Both the position numbers and the translations under genes were made by a program. The notes beneath the pieces were generated by a model. The model saw only the letters and a list, made by a program, of their open reading frames with translations. It was not told the DNA's origin and did not search any database. From contig NZ_FPBO01000026.1 of assembly GCF_900116645.1 (NCBI RefSeq), positions 56,238 to 120,237 of the forward strand: a DNA stretch of 64,000 nucleotides. Reading direction: 5' to 3'. The stretch is from Pseudoduganella namucuonensis (GTDB taxonomy: Bacteria; Pseudomonadota; Gammaproteobacteria; Burkholderiales; Burkholderiaceae_D). Shown in pieces: positions 56,137-64,000 of this stretch; the stretch's first letter is position 1; every line of letters begins with the position of its first letter.

Positions 56137-57459
56137 CTAACTAAAGTGCAGTTTGTTCGCGGGGCGCGGCAGGCCCAAATGATCTCGCAGCGTGCTGCCC
56201 TCATAGCTGCGGCGGTGAATGCCTTTTCTCTGAAGTTCCGGCACCACCTTGTCGACGAAATCGTCGATACCTTCCGGGACGGTATGGAACATCACCACAA
56301 AACCGTCGCAAGCCCGGGTTTCCAGCCATTCTTCCATTTGATCCGCGATCTCGGTCGCGGTGCCGATCATCTCCAGCCAGCCGGACTCTCCCGCGCGCTG
56401 GGCGAGTTGTCTGAGGGTGAGCCCTTCACGTTTGGCTAGATCTATCCATTCCTGGCGATTCCCTTTCCCCTCATTGGTGTCCGGTAGTTCCGGCAGCGGC
56501 TTGTCCAAGTCGTATCCCGAGACATCAACCCCCAGGCGGACCGAGAGGTTGGGGAGCATGCTGTCGATATGCACGAGGCTATCGAGGAGTTGCTTCTTCT
56601 TGTGCGCTTCCTCGGTCGTGTCGCCCACAATCACGAAAACTCCGGGCATGACTTTCAAGTGATCTGGATTTCGTCCTATCGCTTTCATCCGCCCTTTGAC
56701 GTCGGCATAGAACGCGCGGCTAGCCTCTATCGACTTGGAGTTGCCGAAGATGAGTTCCGCGGTTTCCGCGGCAATTTGCCGTCCAGCGTCGGATGCCCCC
56801 GCCTGGGCGATGACAGGCCATCCCTGGACAGGTCTGGCTATGTTGAGTGGGCCTTTTACAGAGAAGTGTTTTCCCTTGTGGTCCAAGGTTTTTAAACGAT
56901 CGGGATCGAAGAAAATCCCGTTCTCCTTATCCATCAGAAACGCGTCGTCCGCCCAGCTATCCCACAGGCCCGTGACCACCTTGAAAAATTCACGTGCCCG
57001 CTCATACCGATCCGTATGCTTGGGCGCATCTTGATAACTGAAATTGAGCGCCGCCTCCGGATTGACCGTTGTTACCAGGTTCCAGCCCGCGCGGCCGCCG
57101 CTCAAATGATCCAGCGAGGCAAATCTTCGGGCCACATGGAAGGGCTCGTCATAGGTCGTAGAACCCGTTGCGATCAGCCCGATTTTTTCGGTCACCGCGG
57201 CAAGCGCCGGGAGCAAAACCATCGGGTCGAAGGAGGTGACGGTCGCACTCCTCTTGAGCGCGGACATGGGCATATGCATCAGGGCTAAATGATCCGCCAT
57301 GAAGAATGCGTCAAAGCATCCCCTTTCCAGCGTTTGCGCGAATTGTTTCAGCAGCGGCCAGCTGAAATTGGCGTCGGGTTGGGTGCCGGGATAGCGCCAC
57401 CACGCGGTATGAATGCCTACCGGCCGCATGAAACCGGCAAGATGTAGCTGACGATGCAT
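56137..57459 (-). CDS. LLM class flavin-dependent monooxygenase (NtaA/SnaA/DszA-like)
   Basis: The 440-residue protein is an F420/FMN-type luciferase-like monooxygenase of the NtaA/DszA/SnaA group: PDANFSWPLLKQFAQTLERG, ADHLALM, ARRFASLDHLSGGRAGWNLVTT, SPQGW-type region (here RPVQGWPVIAQAGASDAGR). It needs reduced flavin from a partner reductase, and a nitroreductase-like flavoprotein is encoded 94 bases upstream in the same direction. Typical substrates are chelators, sulfur heterocycles and sulfonates. Confidence 0.93.
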   Translation of the reverse strand: MHRQLHLAGFMRPVGIHTAWWRYPGTQPDANFSWPLLKQFAQTLERGCFDAFFMADHLALMHMPMSALKRSATVTSFDPMVLLPALAAVTEKIGLIATGSTTYDEPFHVARRFASLDHLSGGRAGWNLVTTVNPEAALNFSYQDAPKHTDRYERAREFFKVVTGLWDSWADDAFLMDKENGIFFDPDRLKTLDHKGKHFSVKGPLNIARPVQGWPVIAQAGASDAGRQIAAETAELIFGNSKSIEASRAFYADVKGRMKAIGRNPDHLKVMPGVFVIVGDTTEEAHKKKQLLDSLVHIDSMLPNLSVRLGVDVSGYDLDKPLPELPDTNEGKGNRQEWIDLAKREGLTLRQLAQRAGESGWLEMIGTATEIADQMEEWLETRACDGFVVMFHTVPEGIDDFVDKVVPELQRKGIHRRSYEGSTLRDHLGLPRPANKLHFS

Positions 57460-57553
57460 TTAAGCTCCTATTGGAATGAAATGTAATGGGTGGTTTAGCG
57501 GGAGGTGGCAAGCGGGGCGACGCGCGAACGAAGCCCGGCATGCCCTTACGGGC

Positions 57554-58219
57554 TTACATGGTCGCAAGCACGTCCGTCTTGGGAAAGCGTACCTTGGCCG
57601 CGGTGGCGTATTTGTCGGTAGCCGCGCGATACCCGACAGCGGCGGCCACGGCGGTCTCCAGGCCCTTCTGCTTCAGGCCAAGGATTTCATCGTATTTCTC
57701 CCGCTCGATACCCTCCAGCGGGCACGCGTCTATCCCCAGCAGGGCCGCGCTTGTCAGCAAATTGCCGAGAGCGATATACACCTGGTTGGTTGCCCATTGC
57801 CGCCGAATGGCGGGTTCGCGATTTTGGATGAGACTGCCAACCACCGAATCGCGATAGCTGCTCAGGGTGTCGTGGCTGGTCCCGCGGACTTTAACCATGT
57901 GATCCACGTGCGAATCAATGTCAGTCTCGCGCAGATCGCTTTTGACGGCGAACACCACCAGATGGGAGGCGTCAGCCACCTGGCGTTGTCCCCATGACGC
58001 CCGGACGAGTTGCTCGCGCTTTTCGGCTTGGGTGACGACTATGAACTTCCACGGCTGTAGCCCGAACGAGGACGGGGTCAGCACAAGGGACTCCTCGAGA
58101 GCCGACCATGCCGGGGGATCAATTTTGCGGGCCGGATCAAACTGCTGCGTGGCGTAGCGCCATTTGAGTTGGGCCAGCAGTTGCTCGGGGGCGATACTGT
58201 TGCGTTGGTGTAAATTCAT
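57554..58219 (-). CDS. Nitroreductase family FMN oxidoreductase
   Basis: The 221-residue protein shows the NfsB-like nitroreductase fold: WRYATQQFDPARKI at the N terminus, LVLTPSSFGLQPWKFIVV (FMN binding) and CPLEGIEREKYDEILGL near the C terminus. The size and motifs fit NAD(P)H-dependent reduction of nitro, quinone or flavin substrates. ATG 58219 has GGAAAG upstream; the frame opens 17 codons earlier into the transporter gene. It could supply reduced flavin to the adjacent LLM monooxygenase; that is inference. Confidence 0.92.
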   Translation of the reverse strand: MNLHQRNSIAPEQLLAQLKWRYATQQFDPARKIDPPAWSALEESLVLTPSSFGLQPWKFIVVTQAEKREQLVRASWGQRQVADASHLVVFAVKSDLRETDIDSHVDHMVKVRGTSHDTLSSYRDSVVGSLIQNREPAIRRQWATNQVYIALGNLLTSAALLGIDACPLEGIEREKYDEILGLKQKGLETAVAAAVGYRAATDKYATAAKVRFPKTDVLATM

Positions 58220-58266
58220 GTCGGTCTTTCCTTTGGGTTTGCCGTTCTCTTGCTTCAGACGGACCT

Positions 58267-59145
58267 TCACTTGTTGTCCGCCGCCAATGCGACTCGGCCT
58301 TGGTTGGCGACGGTGAAGGAAGCGAGCCCCGAAACAAACAGGACAACCAGTCCGATCAGGCTTAGCGCATCCGGCCAGCTGTCAAAGACCAATACGCTGA
58401 AGAAGGCAGCCGCAATCAACTGGGTATAAACAAAGGGGGCGACCACGGAGGCCGGAAGCTTTTGGCTGACTTTGATAATGATCAAATTGCCAAAGGCCGA
58501 GCCCAAGGCACTCACCAGCATCAGGACCGACATCCTCATGTCCACCGCAGGCAGGGCGCTGGCGCCAAACGGCAGCAAGACCAAGGCGCCGGTCAGCAGC
58601 GTGGACAGCAATATCAGGTGCGGCCTGTAAGTCCCGGCCAACCAGCGGGTGGCGACCAGCAGGGAGCCATAGAAGACGCCCGACAAGGTGGCGAAGCCCA
58701 GGCCTGGCGTCATCCCAAAACCTGGTTTGATCACCATCAGCGCGCCGCAAAATCCAATCAGCAGCAGGGTCGATCGCAGGGCGGTGATTTTTTCTTTCAG
58801 AAAAATCGCCGCAAAGAAGTAGGACAGAAGCGGCCCGACGAAAAAAGCACCGAATACGTTGGCGATGGACTCGGTTTGCGCCGCTTTGATCAGGCAGGTG
58901 ATTGCTGCGATGAAAAGCGAAGCCCGGAATAAAAGGCGCCAATTGAAAAGCAATTTCAGTTCCGTGGTCTTTATGCCGCTTAATGGCAGGATCACCGCGA
59001 ATCCTATAAGCAGCCTGCTCCATGCGACAAATATGGGATGTGCGCCCGCGCCCATAAGCATCTTTCCAGCGGTGTCGCCTAAAGGAATGAGCGTCATTCC
59101 AAACAGGATGACAAATATAAGCAAGGCTTTATTTTTTGATTCCAT
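58267..59145 (-). CDS. DMT superfamily (EamA) transporter
   Basis: The 292-residue inner-membrane protein has ten hydrophobic segments and the two EamA repeats (LIFVILFGMTLIPLGDTAG, NVFGAFFVGPLLSYFFAAIF, ASVVAPFVYTQLIAAAFFSV). EamA proteins usually export metabolites or amino-acid derivatives. A TTG at 59154 could add three residues; ATG 59145 is preceded by GGGGA. It lies between a PhnW-like transaminase (18 bases away) and a nitroreductase. Confidence 0.9.
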   Translation of the reverse strand: MESKNKALLIFVILFGMTLIPLGDTAGKMLMGAGAHPIFVAWSRLLIGFAVILPLSGIKTTELKLLFNWRLLFRASLFIAAITCLIKAAQTESIANVFGAFFVGPLLSYFFAAIFLKEKITALRSTLLLIGFCGALMVIKPGFGMTPGLGFATLSGVFYGSLLVATRWLAGTYRPHLILLSTLLTGALVLLPFGASALPAVDMRMSVLMLVSALGSAFGNLIIIKVSQKLPASVVAPFVYTQLIAAAFFSVLVFDSWPDALSLIGLVVLFVSGLASFTVANQGRVALAADNK

Positions 59146-59163
59146 TTTCCCCAACTTTCATGT

Positions 59164-60282
59164 CTAGTTAATTGACTCTGGATACGCTATCCCGATATCG
59201 TCCAACGCCATCGCTATCGCTTTCACGGCCCGTTCCATGTCTTCGGGAGTCACCGCGCCTATGCAGCCAACGCGAAAACTGGGCCGGGACGTGTTGTAGA
59301 AATTGCTTATGATCACTCCTCTATCTTTTAATGCCGATACAAACCGCTGCAGGTCCCATGCGGGACTGTCTGGCGCTTGTACATTGACGCAGATCGGGCC
59401 TTGCAAACGGGGCGGGAGATAGGGGATCAATCCCAAATTCTTCACCCCTGTGCAAAAGCGCTGTTGATTGGCTTGGTAACGTTGCAGACGGGCGGTTCTG
59501 CCGCCTTCGGCCTCGTACAGGTCAAGCGCTTTCATGAGCGCTGCCACAGCTTGAGGCACCGGGGTGAATCGCCAAGTGCCCTTGGGTTTGCTTAATCCAT
59601 GCAGATAAACGTCGGCAAGGTCCAACGACCAGCTTCCGGCATTGCCCGCCGCCGCCAGGATGCGTTCATTTTGGACAATGATGAAGGAAAGTCCGGGCAG
59701 TCCTTCCAAGCATTTATTGGAAGTGAAGATCACCGCGTCTGCCTCAGGCATTTCGCTGACATTCAGTGGTAGAGCGCCAAACGCCGAAATCGCGTCAACA
59801 ATCGTTCTTCGGCCCAATGCCCGCACCACTTCCCCCGCGGCCAGAACATCGTGGCAGATTCCGCTGCCGGTCTCGCAATATACCAATCCAACATGCGTAA
59901 TCTCAGGATCGGCGCGCAACGCCATTTCAACTTGCCGCGGATCGAGTGATTGATTCTCACCCACGGTGAAAGTAGTCACCTTCCTGCCGGCTTCCCGTGC
60001 CAGGCGAATCATGTGATCCGCATAGTCGCCGGTGTCGGGAATCAGTATCGATCCCGTGGCGGGAACAAATGTCCTTAATGCCGCCTCGACGGCGAAATGG
60101 CCACAGCCTTGCAAGGCCAGTGCTGAGTGACTGGAAGCGTTTCCGCCCGCAATGTGCAAAAGGCGGGAACGCAATTCAGAAGTCATGGAACGAAACTCGG
60201 GATCCCAAGGCGCGTAGTCTTGCGCGAACGCCTGCTTTACTTCGCTTGCAGTGGTAACCGGTCCAGGTATTAGCAGTAACAT
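59164..60282 (-). CDS. Class V aminotransferase, PhnW-like (2-aminoethylphosphonate:pyruvate type)
   Basis: The 372-residue protein has the PhnW N-terminal hallmark LLLIPGPVTTASEVKQAF, ALQGCGHFAVEAALR, VDAISAFGALPLNV and the PLP lysine in TSNKCLEGLPGLSF. PhnW converts 2-aminoethylphosphonate and pyruvate to phosphonoacetaldehyde and alanine; close relatives use other 2-amino compounds such as taurine-like or serine-like substrates. Because the neighbours handle sulfur, a sulfonate or thiol amine is also possible. No phosphonatase gene is seen. Confidence 0.8.
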   Translation of the reverse strand: MLLLIPGPVTTASEVKQAFAQDYAPWDPEFRSMTSELRSRLLHIAGGNASSHSALALQGCGHFAVEAALRTFVPATGSILIPDTGDYADHMIRLAREAGRKVTTFTVGENQSLDPRQVEMALRADPEITHVGLVYCETGSGICHDVLAAGEVVRALGRRTIVDAISAFGALPLNVSEMPEADAVIFTSNKCLEGLPGLSFIIVQNERILAAAGNAGSWSLDLADVYLHGLSKPKGTWRFTPVPQAVAALMKALDLYEAEGGRTARLQRYQANQQRFCTGVKNLGLIPYLPPRLQGPICVNVQAPDSPAWDLQRFVSALKDRGVIISNFYNTSRPSFRVGCIGAVTPEDMERAVKAIAMALDDIGIAYPESIN

Positions 60283-60346
60283 GTCTTTGGAAGATTCAGT
60301 GTTATATTTTTAATTCCCAGGGAATGCTAAAATAAATCAAGCGATT

Positions 60347-61546
60347 TCAGCTGGCGGCAACATTCCTGCATGCCTCGGCCATCCTGGTGAAGCCGCGTTC
60401 CAGATCGTTCAGGAGATCCATGGCATCCTCCAAGCCTGTGTACAAACGTATCAGTGCACCCTGTTCGTCCCAGGATACGGCGGTGCGGATATCCACGGGG
60501 TTGGCTGGCATAACCAGGCTTTCATATCCACCCCAACTGGCGCCAATGCCAAATAGGGAAAGGTTGTCATAGAACGCGGCCACGGCGGCTTTCGGAACCG
60601 GATATAGCTGGAAGGAGAATAGTCCGCTGCACCCAGAAAAATCGCGCATCCAGATTCCGTGCCCTGGACTATTTGGGAATGCCGGATGAAATACTCGGGC
60701 GACCTCTGGGCGATTGGCCAGCCATTCTGCAATTTTAAATCCGGTGTTTCCAGATTGCTTCAGCCTTAGCGCCATCGTTCGCAGGCCCCGCTGCGCCGAG
60801 TAAAGTTCTTCCGACCCGCAGCACATGCCCATCATTTTGGCCTTGGAATATATCTGTTGAGCTATATCCCCGCGTCCGACGATCACGCCCATTAATACAT
60901 CCGAATGGCCTGAAATGTATTTGGTTGCCGCCTCAACAACGACATCAACGCCATGATCCAGCGGATTGAAGTAGAGCGCGGTTGCCCAGGTGTTGTCCGA
61001 TATGACTTTGACGCCATGCTGTTTCACAGCGTTAACAATGGCGGGTATGTCCTGTATCTCGAAGGTGAGGGAGCCCGGTGATTCGGTGTAGACCAAGGAG
61101 GTTTCCGGCCGAAGTAACTTTGAAATATCGGAACCGATCGCAGGGTCGTAGTATTCGGTTGACACCCCATACTGCGGCAGTATTTCATCGCAAAAAATTC
61201 GGGTGGGGCCGTACACGCTGTCCGTCACCAGAATGTGGTCGCCCGCCTTGCATAGCCCTAGTATGGCAAGGGAGATGGCGGTCATTCCCGAGCAGACGGC
61301 GACGCAGCGATCACCGCCGTAGAGCTCGCAGATCGCCGACTCCACGCCGCGCGAGGTGGGGGTTTCGCGTCGGCCGTATCGATAGCCGGTGAAACCCGGC
61401 TGCCATGCTTTTTCCCATGCGTCCAACGTTGGATGCAGGATGGTTGAAGCGCGGTAGATCGGCGGGTTGACCACGCCATGATGCGCGTGGGGATCGCGCC
61501 CAACGTGGATTAACTTCGTTTGCGGAGTTAATTTTTGATCTTTCAT
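60347..61546 (-). CDS. Cystathionine beta-lyase-like PLP enzyme (Cys/Met metabolism)
   Basis: The 399-residue protein belongs to the Cys_Met_Meta_PP family: HGVVNPPIYRASTILHPTLD, YGRRETPTSRGVESAI, SDNTWATALYFNPLDHGVDV and the PLP lysine in AATKYISGHSDVLMG. The SGHSD context and order resemble MetC/PatB-type C-S lyases that release thiols. ATG 61546 overlaps the stop of the MetZ-like gene (ATGA, 61543-61546); the frame extends upstream but only in that gene's shadow. It is co-transcribed with the MetZ-like gene. Confidence 0.88.
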   Translation of the reverse strand: MKDQKLTPQTKLIHVGRDPHAHHGVVNPPIYRASTILHPTLDAWEKAWQPGFTGYRYGRRETPTSRGVESAICELYGGDRCVAVCSGMTAISLAILGLCKAGDHILVTDSVYGPTRIFCDEILPQYGVSTEYYDPAIGSDISKLLRPETSLVYTESPGSLTFEIQDIPAIVNAVKQHGVKVISDNTWATALYFNPLDHGVDVVVEAATKYISGHSDVLMGVIVGRGDIAQQIYSKAKMMGMCCGSEELYSAQRGLRTMALRLKQSGNTGFKIAEWLANRPEVARVFHPAFPNSPGHGIWMRDFSGCSGLFSFQLYPVPKAAVAAFYDNLSLFGIGASWGGYESLVMPANPVDIRTAVSWDEQGALIRLYTGLEDAMDLLNDLERGFTRMAEACRNVAAS

Positions 61547-62781
61547 GACAAGGCCCTGAGCGCATTCCTCAGGTCGTTGATGAGGTCGTTCACGTCTTCC
61601 AGTCCAACGGACAGGCGCAGCAAGCCATCCGGGATTCCCATCTCCGCTCGCAATTCGGGCGATAAACGTTGATGGGTTGTGATGGAAGGCAGGGTGATGA
61701 TGCTTTTGGCGTCGCCGAAATTGTTCGAAATTTTGATGATGGAAAGGGCGTTGGCGAAGCGGAACGCGCTGGATTTTCCACCCGACACCTCGAAGCAAAC
61801 GACGGTGCCGCCTCCCTTCATCTGTTTCTGAACGAGTTCGTACTGGGGGTGATCCTTATGGTTCGGATAAATCACGCGTGTCACCATTTCCTGATCGGAC
61901 AGGAAGTTGCTTATCTGAAGCGCGCTGGCTTGTTGGGCGTTGACTCTGAGCGGTAGTGTTTCCAGCCCTTTTAAAAGCAGCCACGAGTTGAACGGCGAGA
62001 TGGACGGGCCGGTGTGACGCAGGAAATCATGCACGTGTTTCCGCATGAATTCTTCCGAGGAAAGGATGACGCCACCGAGGCAACGGCCCTGCCCGTCGAT
62101 ATGCTTGGTTGCCGAGTACACCACGCAGTCGGCGCCGAGCTCCAGGGGGCTTTGCAAAATGGGAGAAACAAAAGCATTGTCGACCACCAAGGTGGCGCCG
62201 TGTTCGTGGCAAATGCTGGCGATCTCGGCAATGTCGTAGATTTCCAGCGTGGGGTTGGCGGGACTCTCCAGAAAGCAGGTTTTCGTGTTTTGGCGGAACG
62301 CTTTTCGCCATTGCCCCAGATCCCCGCCATCCACAAACGTGACTTCCACTCCGAATCGTGGAAGCAAGTCCTCCAGAACGTAGCGACAGGAGCCAAACAG
62401 GGTTTTCGCCGAAACGATATGGTCTCCTGCGCGAACCTGACCCATTAAAGCGGCGGTGACGCTTGCCATGCCGGTTGCCGTGGCCCGAGCGCTTTCCGCT
62501 CCTTCCAGCAAGGCTATGCGATCCTCAAACATTTTCGTCGTGGGATTTGAGATACGGGAGTACACATAGCCAGGATTTTTGCTGTTGAAGCGGCTTTCCG
62601 CGGCTTCCGCCGATTCATAGACATAGCTCTGTGTCAGGAACAAGGCTTCGGACAATTCAGAGAACTGGGAGCGGGTCGCTCCTCCGTGCACGGCCTTGGT
62701 TGACGCTTGAAGCGGCTGTGGCGGACGCACTTGCTGCAAGTGACGAGGGAACTGATTTTGAGCTTTGTAATTCAATGTCAT
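61543..62781 (-). CDS. O-succinylhomoserine sulfhydrylase-like PLP enzyme (MetZ/MetB type)
   Basis: The 412-residue Cys_Met_Meta_PP protein has VHGGATRSQFSELSEALFLTQ, YVYSRISNPTTKMFEDRIALLEG, ATGMASVTAAL and the PLP lysine in VVYSATKHIDGQGRCLGGVI. ATKHIDGQGR is typical of O-succinyl- or O-acetylhomoserine sulfhydrylases, which add sulfide or thiols to activated homoserine. It is translationally coupled to the MetC-like gene and lies 40 bases after an HD-domain gene. Confidence 0.9.
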   Translation of the reverse strand: MTLNYKAQNQFPRHLQQVRPPQPLQASTKAVHGGATRSQFSELSEALFLTQSYVYESAEAAESRFNSKNPGYVYSRISNPTTKMFEDRIALLEGAESARATATGMASVTAALMGQVRAGDHIVSAKTLFGSCRYVLEDLLPRFGVEVTFVDGGDLGQWRKAFRQNTKTCFLESPANPTLEIYDIAEIASICHEHGATLVVDNAFVSPILQSPLELGADCVVYSATKHIDGQGRCLGGVILSSEEFMRKHVHDFLRHTGPSISPFNSWLLLKGLETLPLRVNAQQASALQISNFLSDQEMVTRVIYPNHKDHPQYELVQKQMKGGGTVVCFEVSGGKSSAFRFANALSIIKISNNFGDAKSIITLPSITTHQRLSPELRAEMGIPDGLLRLSVGLEDVNDLINDLRNALRALS

Positions 62782-62821
62782 TTGATTGCCTTCCGTAGCG
62801 GGGATGTTGGTCGGAACGAAG

Positions 62822-63427
62822 CTATTTTTCGACAGTGGGATTGTTATGTTTGCTTCGACCAGTCCTGCTGATGAATTCCGGGGTTGGACTGCTGAATACC
62901 CTCTTGATCATGGGTTCAAAAAATTCCACTGGCATTGGTTCTCTGTCTTTGGAAAAAGCCAAGTTGTCGTAATTGTCAATGAAACTCTGCGTTCGCGAAA
63001 AGTGTGGGTGATTGATGAACCTATCGCGAGCGTTTCTATCCCGGCCGATATGGTGATAGAAGTAATACCCTTGAAACAATCCGTGATGCTTGACCATCCA
63101 GTAATTTTCGTCGGAAACAAAGGGCTGCAATAGTTTTGCCGACAACTCTCCGTGATTCAGGCTTCCTAAAATGTCCCCCACGTCATGCAGCAAGGTACAG
63201 ACCACATATTCTTCGCTTTCTCCAGCCGTGTAGGCGAGGGTGGCGGCCTGCAAACTATGGTTCAACAAATCGACAGGGAAAGACCTGTAATCCCCTTTGA
63301 GTAACATGAGGTGATCTATAACCCGACCTGGCAATTCAGCATACATTCTGTCTTGCTCAATCATGATTCCATGCCAATCGTCGGATGTGGCGTCGGCCAG
63401 GGAAGAAAATGTGCATTTCATAACCAT
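62822..63427 (-). CDS. HD-domain protein, possible diiron oxygenase (PhnZ/TmpB-like)
   Basis: The 201-residue protein has the HD pattern H57 (LLNHSLQAATLAY), H81-D82 (CTLLHDVGD), H92, H114/H115 and D151/D154, with a C-terminal FINHPHF segment as in PhnZ. PhnZ and TmpB are HD-type mixed-valent diiron oxygenases that cleave phosphonates; most HD proteins are phosphohydrolases, so this call is tentative. A PhnW-like transaminase in the same operon supports phosphonate-like chemistry. AAGGA precedes the ATG. It is the first gene of the cluster. Confidence 0.65.
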   Translation of the reverse strand: MVMKCTFSSLADATSDDWHGIMIEQDRMYAELPGRVIDHLMLLKGDYRSFPVDLLNHSLQAATLAYTAGESEEYVVCTLLHDVGDILGSLNHGELSAKLLQPFVSDENYWMVKHHGLFQGYYFYHHIGRDRNARDRFINHPHFSRTQSFIDNYDNLAFSKDREPMPVEFFEPMIKRVFSSPTPEFISRTGRSKHNNPTVEK

Positions 63428-63792
63428 GTATATATTTTCCTTTTTAGTTTGCCTGGCCGGCGACCCCTGTGTTTGGTGGCGGGGTTGGAGAGTGGATGTA
63501 GACTAATTGCTAATTGCATTTTAAGTAACTTCGGATATCCACAATTGCGAACGGACTAACATTTTTTTGTGGGTGCCGCCGTAAACGACCCGAACCGGTT
63601 GGAATTGGCGCCGAAGTCCAGTGGTCGGTACAGCAAGCGTTGCTGGGCGGCTACCTGTTTAGTTTCATGCGATCATATCCCCCGTCGCAGCATGCCTCTG
63701 CTCCGTGCCAAGGCCGTGCTTGACGAGTTGATCGCTGGTTTTCCGAAGCGGTCGCCAACCCACCGCAGCAGCACACCTGAGCGTCAGAGAGC
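63428..63792. other. Region between metabolic cluster and IS element
   Basis: No clear gene. The promoter of the minus-strand cluster should lie near 63430-63550. A plus-strand frame (63569-63796) runs into the transposase start and has no recognised motif. The left inverted repeat of the IS is expected here but I cannot fix its edge without the right end. Confidence 0.5.
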
Positions 63793-64000
63793 ATGAGCAC
63801 ACGCATTCATCCGCAGGCCCGCACAACGCCGAAAATCCGCCAGGAGATCAAAGCCTCCGGCTTGACCGCCCACGAGGCGGCAAAGGTGTTCAACATCACC
63901 AAGGCGACCGCCGCCAAGTGGCTCAAGCGCGATGACGTGCAAGACCGTTCGCATCGGGCCCACACGCTACATACGACGTTGTCGGCCGCGCAGGAAGCCA
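63793..64000 (+). mobile_element. IS481-type transposase, N-terminal part (runs off the window)
   Basis: The 69 visible residues (MSTRIHPQARTTPKIRQEI, then SGLTAHEAAKVFNITKATAAKWLKR) match the N-terminal helix-turn-helix of IS481-family transposases. GAGAG precedes the ATG. The DDE catalytic domain lies beyond the window, so completeness cannot be judged. Confidence 0.8.

Overview
The window reads as a high-GC betaproteobacterial chromosome, most likely Oxalobacteraceae (Massilia, Duganella or Janthinobacterium type). The evidence is the bamB-der-hfq-hflX-hflK-hflC-hisZ-purA order, a PEP-CTERM protein, LytS/LytTR pairs and GC-rich codon use. No database search was possible; family names rest on recognised motifs and gene order.

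Layout. 1-12.6 kb is core genome: the end of bamB, der, hfq, hflX, hflK, hflC, hisZ, purA, a phosphoribosyltransferase, marC, uvrB (minus) and an aromatic/aspartate aminotransferase. From there the window is punctuated by four identical tRNA-Asn(GTT) genes (12743, 19538, 36246, 55289), and accessory material lies between them. 12.8-19.5 kb: a LytS/LytTR pair, then a minus-strand operon that looks like a dedicated Lol-type ABC export system (periplasmic protein, ATPase, FtsX-like permease, LolA-like carrier, outer-membrane barrel). 19.6-36.2 kb: a putative zinc peptidase, a chemoreceptor gene scrap, a PEP-CTERM protein, an AraC regulator, a GST, a chemoreceptor with its probable binding protein, a degenerate peptidase/TPR protein, a second LytS/LytTR pair, a DUF6351 lipoprotein, a solute-binding protein and a TonB receptor.

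36.3-43.8 kb is an AT-richer genomic island between an intact tRNA-Asn and a 46-nt copy of that tRNA's 3' half. It carries defence-like genes: a HEPN protein (R-x4-H) with a STAS/GHKL-ATPase gene interrupted by one in-frame TGA, flanked by 125-nt direct repeats; an overlapping AAA ATPase and TOPRIM-like pair; and a decaying SMI1/KNR4-like gene with a small membrane protein gene broken by a 28-bp tandem duplication. No integrase is visible.

43.9-55.2 kb is a mosaic of single genes: DUF2322, a ricin/FN3/sugar-dehydrogenase fusion, VOC, BlaI/BlaR-like regulators with visible operators, a LysR/quinone-reductase pair, an RTX-DUF4214 protein, YdeI, an orphan Phd antitoxin and DUF3334. 55.4-63.4 kb is an eight-gene minus-strand cluster (HD-domain oxygenase-like, two Cys/Met PLP enzymes, a PhnW-like transaminase, EamA exporter, nitroreductase, LLM monooxygenase, ChaC) between the fourth tRNA-Asn and the start of an IS481-type transposase at the window edge. 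The island modules and this last cluster are the best candidates for undescribed biology.
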